DNA of 64,000 nt, taken from contig NZ_FOLS01000016.1 of the NCBI RefSeq assembly GCF_900112375.1, positions 1-64,000 of the forward strand. Reading direction: 5' to 3'. The notes under the pieces are model-generated. The model was given only the letters and a program-made list of their open reading frames with translations. It ran no database searches and was not told where the DNA came from. This stretch comes from Pseudomonas citronellolis (GTDB lineage Bacteria; Pseudomonadota; Gammaproteobacteria; Pseudomonadales; Pseudomonadaceae). The number at the start of each line of letters is the position of its first letter. The first letter of the stretch is position 1. Position numbers and translations under genes: made by a program. Shown in pieces: positions 25,677-34,969 of this stretch.

Positions 25677-27807
25677 CGGCCACCTCCTCGACTTCCAGCA
25701 CTGCGTCGGCGGCCCAGGCGCGCTGCCCCTCGGGCATGGCGAACACCGGGTTGAGGTCCACCGAGCGCAGCCGCGGGCCGGCCTGGGCGGCGAACTGCGA
25801 GAGCCGCGAGAGCACCTGCGCCAGCGCCTTCACGTCGGTCACCGGGCGGCCGCGGGCGCCGAGCAGCAGCGGCGCGCCCTTGATGCTGCGGATCATCGCC
25901 TCGGCCTCCTCCGCGCCGAACGGGCAGCGGCGGAACACCACGTCCTTGAGCACTTCGACGAAGATGCCACCGAGGCCGAACAGCGCCACCGGGCCGAACA
26001 GCGGGTCGCGCTGGATGCCCATGAAGCACTCCACGCCGCCCTGCAGCTGACGCGCCACCAGCACGCCGTCGATGCGGGCCTGCGGGGCATGTTCGGCGGC
26101 GCGCTGCAGCAGCAGGTCGAAGCCTTCGCGCACCGCCGCGGCGCTGTCCACGCCCAGCAACACGCCGCCGATCTCCGATTTGTGCAGGATGTCCGCCGAG
26201 GCGATCTTCAGCACCACCGGGAAGCCGATCTGCTCGGCGAAGGCGGCGGCCTCCGCGGCGCTGACCAGCACCCGCTCCGGCGCCGACTCGATACCGGCGC
26301 GGGCCAGTAGCTGCTTGGCCTCGGCCTCCCCCGGCGTGCGCGGCGGCAGCTCCACGCCGCCGGGCGCCGGCACCTGGCGCAACGGTTTGGCGAAAGCCTC
26401 GCCGAGCCGGCCCATGGCCTGGATGGCGTGCACCGCGCGGGTCGGGTCCTCGAACAGGGCGAAGCCGGCCTTGCGGTAGGGTTCCAGCTCGTCGCCCTCG
26501 CCCATCACCGAGACCACGAACAGGCGGTCCGGGTGGTCGGCCTTGATCCGGCCGAACTGCTCGGCCAGCTTCGGGCCGATGGAGGCGACGGTACCGGCCT
26601 GGGTGAAGAAGGCGATCAGCGACTTGTAGCCGCCGTCCACCACCATGGATTCGGTGAAGTCATGCACCAGGCTCAGGTCGTTCAGGGCCTGGGCGGTGCA
26701 GTCCACCGGGTTGATCGGCGAGGCGAACGACAGCCGCTGCTTCAGCCGCGCCTGAGCCGCCTCGGGCATGGGCGGCATCGGCAGGCCGACGTCCTCGGCG
26801 GCGTCGCTGACGATGATCCCGGCGCCGCCGCTGACGGTGATCATCCCCAGGCTGTTGGCCACCGGGTAGATGCGCTGGGTGGCGAGGTAGGCGATGTCGA
26901 TCAGTTCCTCGGTATTGCGCGCGCGGACCACCGCGTAGTCGGCCAGCACCGCGTCCAGCACCTTGTCGTCGCCGGCCAGGGAAGCGGTGTGAGACATGGC
27001 CGCGCGGCCGCCCAGCTCACTGCGCCCGACCTTGTGCAGGATCACCGGCTTGCCGGCGCGGTGGGCGGCCGCCAGGGCGGCGAGGAAGCTGTCGACGTTG
27101 CGGATGGATTCGGCGTAGGCCATGACCACGTCGACTTCCGGCGACTCCACCAGCCAGCCGATGGCGTCGCCCAGGGTGACGTCGGCCTCGTTGCCGGTGG
27201 CCACGCAGATCGGCGTGCCCAGCCCGCGCTGCCGCGCCAGGCCCAGCAGGTGCGCGCCGTAGGCGCCGGACTGGGTGGCGATGCCGACGCGCCCGGCCAG
27301 CGGGATGCCGCGCTCCAGGCTGGTGGAGAAGAAGGCGTAGTAGCCCAGGTTGGCGTTGAACACGCCCAGGGCGTTGGGGCCCAGCAGGCGCATGTTCGCC
27401 GCGCGGGCGGCCTCGACCATGGCCTCCTGCATCAGCACGCCCTCGCCGCCCACCTCGCTGAAGCCGGAGGAGAACACGATGGCGCTGCGCGCGCCCTTGC
27501 GGCCCAGGGCCTGGATGGTCTCCAGCACCTGCGGCGCCGGCAGCGCGACTATGGCCACGTCGGGCGCCTCGGGCAGCGCCTCGACGCTGGCGAAGGCCGG
27601 CAGGCCCTGGATTTCGCTGCGGTTGGGGTTCACCGGCAGGATGCGGCCGCCGAAGCCGTTGCGCAGCATGTAGGCGATGGGCCGGCCACCGATGCGGTGC
27701 GGGTCGCTGGAGGCGCCGACCACGGCCACGGAACGCGGTTGCAGCAGGGGCGTGAGGCTGGCGAAGCACGAGGCGTTGCCAGGGTGTTGCGAGTGACTCA
27801 CTGACAT
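25660..27807 (-). CDS. NDP-forming acyl-CoA ligase (acetate-CoA ligase family)
   Basis: A 715-residue fused alpha-beta protein. It has a CoA-binding Rossmann domain (SVAVVGASSDPHRIGGRPIAYM), a succinyl-CoA-ligase-like domain with the phosphohistidine loop MSHTASLAGDD (about residue 270), a second flavodoxin-like domain, and a C-terminal ATP-grasp domain (FPVVLKIASADILHKSEIGGV, FGLGGIFVEVLKDV). It activates an acid to its CoA ester with release of NDP and phosphate, unlike the AMP-forming ligases usual in aromatic catabolism. It is the likely entry step of the island pathway. Confidence 0.88.
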   Translation of the reverse strand: MSVSHSQHPGNASCFASLTPLLQPRSVAVVGASSDPHRIGGRPIAYMLRNGFGGRILPVNPNRSEIQGLPAFASVEALPEAPDVAIVALPAPQVLETIQALGRKGARSAIVFSSGFSEVGGEGVLMQEAMVEAARAANMRLLGPNALGVFNANLGYYAFFSTSLERGIPLAGRVGIATQSGAYGAHLLGLARQRGLGTPICVATGNEADVTLGDAIGWLVESPEVDVVMAYAESIRNVDSFLAALAAAHRAGKPVILHKVGRSELGGRAAMSHTASLAGDDKVLDAVLADYAVVRARNTEELIDIAYLATQRIYPVANSLGMITVSGGAGIIVSDAAEDVGLPMPPMPEAAQARLKQRLSFASPINPVDCTAQALNDLSLVHDFTESMVVDGGYKSLIAFFTQAGTVASIGPKLAEQFGRIKADHPDRLFVVSVMGEGDELEPYRKAGFALFEDPTRAVHAIQAMGRLGEAFAKPLRQVPAPGGVELPPRTPGEAEAKQLLARAGIESAPERVLVSAAEAAAFAEQIGFPVVLKIASADILHKSEIGGVLLGVDSAAAVREGFDLLLQRAAEHAPQARIDGVLVARQLQGGVECFMGIQRDPLFGPVALFGLGGIFVEVLKDVVFRRCPFGAEEAEAMIRSIKGAPLLLGARGRPVTDVKALAQVLSRLSQFAAQAGPRLRSVDLNPVFAMPEGQRAWAADAVLEVEEVADGAES

Positions 27808-27922
27808 GGCTTTCCACCTGAACTGTTGACGGTTGCCGGACCGACCGTCCCGGCGCGAGGGCGAGCGCGTCCACGGCGGGCCGCCGGAGCGGCCACCGGT
27901 GGGGCGCCGAACCCGGGGGGTT

Positions 27923-29074
27923 TCAGAGCACCGACTGGGTGCCGAGCAGGGCCGTGACCTGGCTGGACAGGGTGCCGCCGTTGCCGTGCAGCAGGGCGAC
28001 GTCGGCCTTGCGCAACTGGCGCTCGCCGGCCTGGCGGCGCAACTGCGTCACCGCCTCGATGATCAGGAACATGCCGTACATGCCCGGATGCACGCAGGAC
28101 AGCCCGCCGCCATTGGTATTCACCGCCAACTCGCCGCCGGGGGCGATGCGCCCGCCCTCGACGAAGCGCCCGCCCTCGCCCTTCGGGCAGAAGCCGAGGT
28201 CTTCGAGGAACAGCAGGGTATTGATGGTGAAGGCGTCGTAGAGCATCACCAGGTCGATGTCGGCGTGCGCTACCCCGGCCATCGCCATGGCCCGAGGGCC
28301 GCTTTCGCTGGCGGCGGTGACGGTGAGGTCGGGCATCGCCACGATGGAGCGGTGCCACTGCGCACCGGCGGCGCCAAGGAAATACACCGGCGCATTCGGC
28401 AGGTCGCGGGCGCGGTCGGCGCGCACCAGCACGCAGGCGCCGCCGCCGTCGGTGACCAGGCAGCAGTCGGCCTTGCTCAGCGGGTCGCTGACCATGCGCG
28501 CGGCGAGCACCTCTTCGACGGTCAGCGGGCCGCGGGCGAAGGCCTCGGGGTTGAGATTGGCCCAGCCCCGCGCGGCCACCGCCACCTCCGCCAGCTGCGC
28601 GCGGGTGGTGCCGTACTGGTGCATGTGGCGGCTGGCGGCCAGGGCGTAGGCGGTGATCGGGTGGCGCGGCTTGTAGGGCGTCTCGTGCCACTGCGGCTCG
28701 CTCATGGACACCAGCTTGCCGCCGGCGGTGCGCTGGTTGGAGCCGTAGCAGATCAGCGCCGCGTCGCACAGCCCGGCCTCCAGGGCCAGGGTGGCCTGCA
28801 GCAGGTGCAGTTCGAAGCTGGAGCCGCCGATGTTGGTGCCGTCGACGAACTTCGGGCGGATACCCAGGTATTCGCAGACCGACAGCGTCGGGAAGGCGTG
28901 GGAACTGGTGGCGGCGAACACCGCGTCGATGTCGGACAGCTTCAGCCCGGCGTCGGCGATGGCCTTCACCGAGGCCTGGCCGAGCAGTTCGATGGCGCTG
29001 TGGCCGGGGGCCTCGCCGATGCCGGCGCTGCCGATGCCGACGATGGCGGTCTTGCCGCGCAGGACCTGGCTCAT
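27923..29074 (-). CDS. Thiolase-fold Ltp2/SCP-x-like protein, probable acyl-CoA retro-aldolase
   Basis: A 383-residue protein, ATG at 29074 overlapping the DUF35 gene stop. The fold is clear (KTAIVGIGSAGIGEAPGHSA, LSKADCCLVTDGGGACVLV, NTNGGGLSCVHPGMYG). The loop that normally holds the nucleophilic Cys reads NIGGSSFELHLL, without cysteine. Y279 (LYDAFT) and Y333 (HPGMYG) are in places matching the two catalytic tyrosines described for Ltp2, the steroid side-chain retro-aldolase that requires a DUF35 partner. The partner gene is directly upstream. I infer C-C cleavage by retro-aldol chemistry, not thiolysis. Confidence 0.85.
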   Translation of the reverse strand: MSQVLRGKTAIVGIGSAGIGEAPGHSAIELLGQASVKAIADAGLKLSDIDAVFAATSSHAFPTLSVCEYLGIRPKFVDGTNIGGSSFELHLLQATLALEAGLCDAALICYGSNQRTAGGKLVSMSEPQWHETPYKPRHPITAYALAASRHMHQYGTTRAQLAEVAVAARGWANLNPEAFARGPLTVEEVLAARMVSDPLSKADCCLVTDGGGACVLVRADRARDLPNAPVYFLGAAGAQWHRSIVAMPDLTVTAASESGPRAMAMAGVAHADIDLVMLYDAFTINTLLFLEDLGFCPKGEGGRFVEGGRIAPGGELAVNTNGGGLSCVHPGMYGMFLIIEAVTQLRRQAGERQLRKADVALLHGNGGTLSSQVTALLGTQSVL

Positions 29075-29457
29075 GGCTGCACCTCCGCAAGCGCGTCGAA
29101 CACCACCACGGGGGTGCCTTCCTGCTCGACGATACGCGCCTTCAGGCGAGTGCCGATGGGCAGTTCGAGATGGCCCTCGACGCGCGACATCATGCGCACG
29201 CCCTCGTCCAGGTCGACCAGGGCGACGTTGTAGTCGCCGCCACGGGCGCGGTTCACGGTGATCGCATAGAGGGTGCCCAGGCCGCTGGCCGGCACCCAAT
29301 CCAGGTCCGCCTCGCCACTGCCCGGCACCAGGTTGCGCGGGTAGAAGACGTAGCGCCCGGTGGAACGGCTGCGCTGCAGCATGAAGCGGCCCTGGGCCAG
29401 GAAGGCGAGGTACTGGGCCTCGGGGCCCGGAACGACGCACTCGGGGAGATCTGCCAC
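29071..29457 (-). CDS. DUF35 OB-fold protein, partner of the thiolase-like lyase
   Basis: A 128-residue protein. The C-terminal OB-fold has the family pattern (LYAITVNRARGGDYNVALVDLDEG, LPIGTRLKARIV). The N-terminal rubredoxin-like knuckle normally has four cysteines; here the segment MLQRSRSTGRYVFYPRNLVPG has none, so zinc binding is lost. ChsH2-type DUF35 domains bind Ltp2 and are needed for its activity. It is the first gene of the minus-strand operon, facing the IclR gene across 123 bases. Confidence 0.85.
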   Translation of the reverse strand: MADLPECVVPGPEAQYLAFLAQGRFMLQRSRSTGRYVFYPRNLVPGSGEADLDWVPASGLGTLYAITVNRARGGDYNVALVDLDEGVRMMSRVEGHLELPIGTRLKARIVEQEGTPVVVFDALAEVQP

Positions 29458-29566
29458 GTAGGTCCTCCTTTATTCTTGTTCGACCTTTGCTGCAAAGTGC
29501 AACGACGTGGACGCACCAACCGGCGGCTTCAGGGCAGCGGTTGTGCGCTCCGTGAAGCCAGCATAT

Positions 29567-29602
29567 ATTCACCCCGCTGAATGTCAACCCGAATACTGAA
29601 TA
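29567..29602. promoter_or_regulatory. Candidate IclR operator region between the divergent island genes
   Basis: ATTCA-N6-TGAAT (29567-29582) followed by CCCGAATACTGAAT (29588-29601). An inverted near-copy of the second element (ATTCAGTATCGGG, 30424-30436) occurs just after the IclR gene. The position overlaps the IclR start, which fits autoregulation. Confidence 0.4.
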
Positions 29603-30411
29603 TGAAAAACAAAGAAACCGCACCGGAAGCCAGTACCAAGAGCGCCAGCACCAAGGATGTGGGGGCCGTGGTGAACGCCATTCAGATCCTCCGCCACCTG
29701 GCCCACGCCGAAGCCCCCGAAGGCGTGGCCGCCATCGCCCGCGCCACCGGCATCAGCCCCAGCAGCGCCTTCAATATCCTGCGCACGCTGCACAACGAGC
29801 AGCTGGCGTCGTTCGACAACGAGACCAAGACCTACCAGCTGGGCCTGGGCCTGTCGGAACTGGCGGTGAGCTTCATCGGCCGCAGCTACGCCGACCTGAT
29901 CCAGCCGGAACTGGAGCGCCTGAGCCTGGCCCACCGGATACTCGTCGCCCTCTGGCAGGTCACGGACGACGCGCACATCCGCGTGATCGCCCGCTCCGAG
30001 CCGCAGATCGCCCACGTCAACGTGGCCATGGGCACGCGCCTGCCGGAACTGGTGGGCGCCGCCGGGCGCTGCATCGCCGGCCTGCGCCAACTGCCGGAGG
30101 ACGAACTGCGCCGGCGCCTGTCACGGGTACGCTGGGAGAACCCGCCGGCCTTCGAGCAGTACCAGGCCGACGCCCACGAAGCCCTGGAACGCGGCTGGGC
30201 CATGGATCAGGACCACCTGTACCGCGGCGTGAGCATGGTCGCCAGCGCGGTCACCGACCGCGATCGGCAGCCGCGCTTCATCATTTCTGCCATCGGCATC
30301 AGCGCCCAGCACCGCCGCGATGAGCTGGAAAGCATCGGCAGCAGTTTGCGCGACACCGCCAGCTTCATTGGCCGTGCGCTCTTTCCCCAGGGCGGTGGCC
30401 GCAAGGCGTAG
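29581..30411 (+). CDS. IclR-family transcriptional regulator
   Basis: A 276-residue protein if the ATG at 29581 is used; the ATG at 29602 (MKNKETAPEAS) is an alternative, and neither has a clear ribosome site. The winged helix spans residues about 25-90 (VNAIQILRHLAHAEAPEGVAAIARATGISPSSAFNILRTL). The IclR effector domain follows (LGLGLSELAVSFIG, GAAGRCIAGL, VAMGTRLPELVG, SAVTDRDRQPRFIISAIG). It probably senses the island's substrate or its CoA ester and controls the divergent DUF35-thiolase operon. Confidence 0.88.
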   Translation: MSTRILNMKNKETAPEASTKSASTKDVGAVVNAIQILRHLAHAEAPEGVAAIARATGISPSSAFNILRTLHNEQLASFDNETKTYQLGLGLSELAVSFIGRSYADLIQPELERLSLAHRILVALWQVTDDAHIRVIARSEPQIAHVNVAMGTRLPELVGAAGRCIAGLRQLPEDELRRRLSRVRWENPPAFEQYQADAHEALERGWAMDQDHLYRGVSMVASAVTDRDRQPRFIISAIGISAQHRRDELESIGSSLRDTASFIGRALFPQGGGRKA

Positions 30412-30668
30412 AATCAGAATGCCATTCAGTATCGGGAAAGGCATTCGGCGGGAATGACGAGAGGGATTACGATCGCGCGGCCGGAGGTCAATCGCGGACG
30501 GAGTCCGCTCCTACGACCGTGCTTCCCTGAAACCGTAGGAGCGGACTCCGTCCGCGATATCGCGCGCAGGGCGCGCTCCTACAGGGGAATGGCGCGGGTG
30601 GCGCAGCGTAGAAGCGGATCTCATCCGCGAATCGCGCCGGAATCTCCGCCCGCGATGAAGCCGTATCG
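30412..30668. repeat. REP-like palindrome cluster downstream of iclR
   Basis: Non-coding. Paired inverted REP units lie at 30490-30514 (inverted), 30535-30559 (direct), 30559-30582 (inverted, GCGCGCAGGGCGCGC arm) and 30608-30632 (direct, GCGGATCTCATCCGC arm). The same order of arms recurs after fabI (49845-49983), so the pattern is a composite block. Convergent iclR and queF end on either side. Confidence 0.75.
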
Positions 30669-31499
30669 TTACTGCCGCACCAACCGACGATTGTCCGGCG
30701 CGATATCCATGCTGCTGCGGTAGGGGTTGATATCCAACCCCCCGCGACGCACATAGCGCGCATAAACGGTCAGTCGGCTGGGCTGCAGCAGACGCTGCAG
30801 GTCGAGGTAGATGCGCTCCACGCACTGCTCGTGGAAATCCTGATGCTGGCGGAAGGAAACCACGTAGGCCAGCAGGCTCGCGGGGTCGAGCGCTGGGCCG
30901 GCGTAGTCCACCACCAGGGTGCCCCAGTCCGGCTGGCCGGTGACCGGGCAGTTGGATTTCAGCAGGTGGCTGTAGAGCACCTCGTCCACCCGTCGGGCGT
31001 CGTCGCAACGCAGCAGTTCCGGGCGCGGGTGGTCGTAGCTGTCCACGGCGATGTCGAGGTCGTCGATGCAGCGGCCAGGCAGCTTCGCTACGCCCTCCTC
31101 GGCCACTTCGTCCAGGCTGCGCAGGCGCACGCCCACCGGCGCGCCGGCGGCGGCGGACAGGTCGCGCTCCAGCACCGCCCGCAGCGCCTCGCGGCTGTCG
31201 AACGGGCTCTGGTTCAGCGAGTTGAGGTAGAGCTTGAAGGACTTCGACTCGATGATGTTCGGCGACTGCGCCGGGATGGCGAATTCGCCGATGGCCACCA
31301 CCGGCTTGCCGCCGGGGGTCAGCCAGGACAGTTCGTAGCAGTTCCAGATGTCCACGCCGCGGTACGGCAGGTTGGCGCCGTCCAGGCCCAACTCGGCCCA
31401 CTTGGTAGCGCGGCTGATGGGGAACAGCAGCTCGGGCGCGTAGGTGGAGACGTATTCGCTGGATTTGCCCAGCGGCGAGTGTTCGGCGGGATGCTGCAT
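30669..31499 (-). CDS. queF: NADPH-dependent 7-cyano-7-deazaguanine reductase QueF
   Basis: A 276-residue protein starting [11 protein letters not shown] at 31499; upstream in-frame codons are not used. It is a long-form (YqeF-type) QueF with tandem T-folds. [14 protein letters not shown] is the QueF signature, and the catalytic cysteine with the conserved aspartate follows in [35 protein letters not shown] carries the substrate-binding glutamate. It reduces preQ0 to preQ1 in queuosine synthesis. It marks the right core border of the accessory island. Confidence 0.95.
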   Translation of the reverse strand: MQHPAEHSPLGKSSEYVSTYAPELLFPISRATKWAELGLDGANLPYRGVDIWNCYELSWLTPGGKPVVAIGEFAIPAQSPNIIESKSFKLYLNSLNQSPFDSREALRAVLERDLSAAAGAPVGVRLRSLDEVAEEGVAKLPGRCIDDLDIAVDSYDHPRPELLRCDDARRVDEVLYSHLLKSNCPVTGQPDWGTLVVDYAGPALDPASLLAYVVSFRQHQDFHEQCVERIYLDLQRLLQPSRLTVYARYVRRGGLDINPYRSSMDIAPDNRRLVRQ

Positions 31500-32001
31500 G
31501 CAATGGACCTGCGGGAATCGTGTCGGCGCCCGCCGGGGTGGCGGGCCGGGCAAGTGTATACAAATGCCCGGGTGGTTTCAGCAGGCGCGGGAGGCCCGGG
31601 TGACGGTTGGCGGCCTCGGAGCGGATCGCGGACGGAGTCCTCCTGCACGTAGGGCGTATAACCGTTCGCGGTTATACGCCGCTGGCCGGGGCACCGATGC
31701 CCTACGAACCCGGGCTTGAGAGCGCCCTCTCCCCAACCCTCTCCCGCAAGCGGGAGAGGGGGCTGTCCTGAGCGGCGTCGAGGCCAGGCACCATCCTCAT
31801 ACCCCGTCATTCCCGCGAACGCGGAAAGCCAATAGACAGTTGCTCCTACGTCGCAGGCGAGCACGGCTTTTCGTAGGAGCGAGCTTGCTCGCGAACAGAC
31901 TCCGCTGCAGGGCTCATTCGCGAGCAAGCTCGCTCCTACGAAGAGCATCCCGGCGCGGCGCGCTCCTACGAGGGCTGATTCATCTCCAATTGCGCCGGCG
32001 T
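31500..32001. repeat. Intergenic repeat cluster between queF and the cupredoxin gene
   Basis: No gene seen. Elements in order: a degenerate REP at 31622-31645; a GTAGGGCGTATAACC palindrome at 31649-31681; a GCCCTCTCCCCAACCCTCTC / CGCAAGCGGGAGAGGG element at about 31722-31765; a CGTCATTCCCGCGAACGCGG element at 31804-31826; and REP units at 31873-31895 (direct) and 31916-31939 (inverted). Confidence 0.75.
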
Positions 32002-32529
32002 TCAGGGCTCGACGGTCAACCGGCCGACCATGCCGGCCTGGTAGTGGCCGGGGATGTTGCAGGCGAATTCCAGCACGGTGGCCCTGGTGAAGGTCCAGGT
32101 CAGCTCGGCGGTCTTGCCCGGCTCCACCAGCACGCTGTTGGGGTCGTCGTGCTTCATCATCTTCGAATGGCCCATGCCGGCCATGCCGTGGCTCATGCCG
32201 GTGGGTGTGAGCATGCCCATCGCCTGCATCTGCTGCATTTCCTTCTGGTGCTCGGCGTGCATGGCGGCGTTGCCGAGGTTGAATTCGTGCAGCAGGCTGC
32301 CCTTGTTGTGGATGACGAAGCGCACCGTCTCGCCAACCTTCACCTGCAGCGACTTGGGCTCGAAGTACATCTCGCCCAGGGTGACCTCTACGCTGCGGGT
32401 GGCCTGCGCGGCCGCGGCCGGCTTGCCGAAGTCGTACCCATGGCCGTGGCCGGCGTCGGCCAGGGCCGGCAGGGCGAAGGCGGCGGCGAGGCCGAGGATG
32501 GCGGCGTTGAAAAGCTGGCGTGTACGCAT
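32002..32529 (-). CDS. Periplasmic cupredoxin (copper-binding)
   Basis: A 175-residue protein. The signal peptide [26 protein letters not shown] leads a mature protein with a type-1 copper site: H in LLHEFNLG, then C-x-x-x-x-H ([12 protein letters not shown]), with the downstream Met as axial ligand. A Met/His-rich insert ([22 protein letters not shown]) may bind Cu(I). It is transcribed divergently from copRS with a CopR-like box between them, so it is very likely copper-induced and acts in periplasmic copper tolerance. Confidence 0.9.
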   Translation of the reverse strand: MRTRQLFNAAILGLAAAFALPALADAGHGHGYDFGKPAAAAQATRSVEVTLGEMYFEPKSLQVKVGETVRFVIHNKGSLLHEFNLGNAAMHAEHQKEMQQMQAMGMLTPTGMSHGMAGMGHSKMMKHDDPNSVLVEPGKTAELTWTFTRATVLEFACNIPGHYQAGMVGRLTVEP

Positions 32530-32600
32530 GACGCGGACCTCTTGCAGATGACTGCCTCCAATGTTGCCGCCGACCACCTGCCGGTTGGCTGTCGGGAAGA

Positions 32601-32614
32601 TTACAGTTGTGTCA
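32601..32614. promoter_or_regulatory. Candidate CopR box
   Basis: TTACA-N4-TGTCA, an imperfect inverted repeat of the kind bound by CopR/CusR-type regulators, in the 150-base gap between the divergent cupredoxin and copR genes. Confidence 0.45.
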
Positions 32615-32679
32615 GCTTGGCGGCGCCACCGGCAGCGCTGGATACAATGACCGGCATTCCGCCACGGAGGCCATCCACC

Positions 32680-33360
32680 TTGAAACTGCTGATCGTCGAA
32701 GACGAACCCCGCATCGGCCAGTACCTGCGCCAGGGCCTGAGCGAGGCCGGCTATGCCGTGGACCTCTGCGGCGACGGCGCCGAGGGCGAACAGCTGGCGC
32801 TGTCCGGCGGCTACGACCTGGCGATCCTCGACGTCATGCTGCCCGGCCGCGACGGCTGGCAGATCCTCCAGGCCGTGCGCCAGGCTGGCCTGGCCCTGCC
32901 GGTGCTGTTCCTCACCGCGCGCGACGCGGTGGAGGACCGCGTGCGCGGCCTGGAACAGGGCGCCGACGACTACCTGGTCAAGCCCTTCGCCTTCGTCGAG
33001 CTGCTGGCCCGCGTGCGCACCCTGCTGCGCCGCGGCGGCCAGCAGTTGCAGGAGACCGTGCTGCAACTGGCCGACCTGGAGCTGGACCTGCTGCGCCGCC
33101 GGGTGCAGCGCGGCGGCCGGCGCATCGAGCTGACCGCCAAGGAGTTCGCCCTGCTGGAACTGCTGCTGCGCCGCCATGGCGAGGTGCTGCCCAAGTCGCT
33201 GATCGCCTCCCAGGTGTGGGACATGAACTTCGACAGCGACACCAACGTCATCGAGGTGGCCATCCGCCGCCTGCGCGCCAAGGTCGACGACGACTTCCCG
33301 CAGCGCCTGATCCACACCGTGCGCGGCATGGGCTACGTGCTCGAAGAGCGCGCGCCATGA
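32680..33360 (+). CDS. copR: Copper response regulator CopR
   Basis: A 226-residue OmpR-type regulator. I chose the TTG at 32680 because CGGAGG lies 10-15 bases upstream and the product then begins (M)KLLIVEDEP at the usual length; an ATG at 32647 would add 11 residues. Phosphoacceptor D51 ([12 protein letters not shown]) and K in YLVKPFAF are present. The winged helix includes [13 protein letters not shown] and [17 protein letters not shown]. The stop overlaps copS (ATGA). It activates copper-tolerance genes, including the divergent cupredoxin. Confidence 0.9.
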   Translation: MKLLIVEDEPRIGQYLRQGLSEAGYAVDLCGDGAEGEQLALSGGYDLAILDVMLPGRDGWQILQAVRQAGLALPVLFLTARDAVEDRVRGLEQGADDYLVKPFAFVELLARVRTLLRRGGQQLQETVLQLADLELDLLRRRVQRGGRRIELTAKEFALLELLLRRHGEVLPKSLIASQVWDMNFDSDTNVIEVAIRRLRAKVDDDFPQRLIHTVRGMGYVLEERAP

Positions 33361-34703
33361 GCGCCGCCGCGCGGGTTTCGCTGGGCGTCCGCCTGAGCCT
33401 GCTGTTCGCCGCCTGCACCGCGGCCGTGTCGCTGATCGCCGGGGTGGTGTTCAGCCGCGCCAGCGAGGCGCACTTCGTCGAGCTGGACCGCCAGGTGATG
33501 GCCGGCCGCCTGCCCTTCTTCCGCGAACTGCTCGGCCCGGTGCGCGATCCCTCCGGCCTGACTGCGCAACGCAAAACGCTGGAGCACGAACTGACGCGCC
33601 ACCCGGACCTGGGCCTGCGCCTGGAGGGCGCCGACGGCCAGCGCTGGCTGGACGAGCCGCCGCGCATGAGCAGCGGCACGGAAGGCATGGGCGAACCGCC
33701 CGCCTACCGCGAGATGCGCGTGCCGCTGGACCCGGCCGAGCCCGCCGGGCGCCAGCTGACCCTGGTGCTGGACATCACCCACCACCAGCACTTCCTCGGC
33801 CGCATGCAGCAGTTGATCTGGCTGACCATGGGCCTCTCCGCCCTGGCCACCGCACTGCTCGGCGCCTGGGCCACCCGCGCCAGCCTGCGCCCGCTGCGGC
33901 GCATGCGCGAGGTGGCGGCGCAGGTCTCGGCGCAGTCGCTGACCACCCGCCTGGACGCCAGCCGCCTACCCGCGGAACTGCGCGGCCTGGCCAGCGAGCT
34001 GAACGCCATGCTGGCGCGCCTGGAGGAAGCCTTCCAGCGCCTGTCGGCGTTCTCCGCGGACATCGCCCACGAACTGCGCACGCCGCTCACCGCGCTGCTG
34101 ACGCAGACCCAGGTGGTGCTGTCGCGCCCGCGCGGCGAGGACGACTACCGCGAGGCGCTGCACGGCAACCTGGAGGAACTGCAGCGGCTGACCGCGATGG
34201 TCAACGACATGTTGCTGCTGGCCAAGGCCGACCACGGCCTGCTGGCCCCCGGGCGCGACAGCCTGGACCTGGCCGCGGAAGTGGATGCCCTGCTGGAGTT
34301 CTACGCGCCGCTGGCCGAGGACCAGGGCGTCCATCTGGCGCGCGAGGGCCAGGCGCAGGTACGCGGCGACCGCGGCATGCTGCGCCGGACGCTGGCCAAC
34401 CTGCTGGACAACGCCCTGCGCTTCACTCCCGCAGACGGCGCCATCCGCGTGCGCCTGCAGCCCGGCCAGATCAGCGTGGAGAACCAGGGCCCGGCGATCC
34501 CCGCCGAGCAACTGCCAAGGCTGTTCGACCGCTTCCACCACCGCGAGGCGGCCCAGCGCGAGGGCCAGGGCGTGCACGCCGGCCTCGGCCTGGCGATCTG
34601 CCGCTCCATCGTCCAGGCCCACGGCGGCAGCATCCGCGCCGAATCCGCAGACGGCTGGACACGTTTCATCATCGAATTACCACCGGAAACGAAGGGCGTA
34701 TAA
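33357..34703 (+). CDS. copS: Copper sensor histidine kinase CopS
   Basis: A 448-residue protein. TM1 is at about 12-33 and TM2 at about 153-171, enclosing a periplasmic sensor loop, followed by HAMP (172-225), HisKA with H238 ([12 protein letters not shown]), and HATPase boxes N ([11 protein letters not shown]) and G ([11 protein letters not shown]). The gene's final codons GGC-GTA-TAA lie inside an intergenic palindrome family (34692-34723), so the repeat supplies the stop codon and the last two residues. Confidence 0.9.
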   Translation: MSAAARVSLGVRLSLLFAACTAAVSLIAGVVFSRASEAHFVELDRQVMAGRLPFFRELLGPVRDPSGLTAQRKTLEHELTRHPDLGLRLEGADGQRWLDEPPRMSSGTEGMGEPPAYREMRVPLDPAEPAGRQLTLVLDITHHQHFLGRMQQLIWLTMGLSALATALLGAWATRASLRPLRRMREVAAQVSAQSLTTRLDASRLPAELRGLASELNAMLARLEEAFQRLSAFSADIAHELRTPLTALLTQTQVVLSRPRGEDDYREALHGNLEELQRLTAMVNDMLLLAKADHGLLAPGRDSLDLAAEVDALLEFYAPLAEDQGVHLAREGQAQVRGDRGMLRRTLANLLDNALRFTPADGAIRVRLQPGQISVENQGPAIPAEQLPRLFDRFHHREAAQREGQGVHAGLGLAICRSIVQAHGGSIRAESADGWTRFIIELPPETKGV

Positions 34704-34969
34704 CCGTTCGCGGTTATACGCCGCCACACCCAAGCCCCAGCCAACGCCCAGGCCAACCCCGAAGCCGCCTGGAACCAAGGCCAAACGGCGGATAACGCGG
34801 AGCGTTATCCGCCCTACGCCAAGCCCACCGTAGGGCGTATAACCGTTCGCGGTTATACGCCGCCACACCCAATCCCCAGCCAACACCCAGGCCAACCCCG
34901 GAGCCGCCTGGGGCCAAGGCCAAACGGCGGATAACGCGGAGCGTTATTCGCCCTACGCCAAACCCACCG
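34692..34969. repeat. 139-bp tandem duplication built of paired GTAGGGCG palindromes
   Basis: Two direct copies, 34692-34830 and 34831-34969, differ at about ten positions. Each copy contains one GGGCGTATAACCGTTCGCGG palindrome, a spacer, and one inverted GGCGGATAACGCGGAGCGTT unit. It fills the whole gap between the convergent copS and phzF-like genes and ends exactly at the phzF-like stop codon. Confidence 0.85.

Noticed and set aside
23271-25754. 827-codon plus-strand frame opposite the MFS and MaoC genes
   Set aside because: Shadow of two recognised minus-strand genes.
27923-29623. Apparent 566-residue fusion of DUF35 and thiolase
   Set aside because: The extension is an out-of-frame reading of the DUF35 gene. 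The DUF35 protein has a good frame of its own and the thiolase starts at 29074.
32647-32679. ATG start for copR at 32647
   Set aside because: It would add 11 unconserved residues; the TTG at 32680 has CGGAGG at proper spacing and gives the family length.
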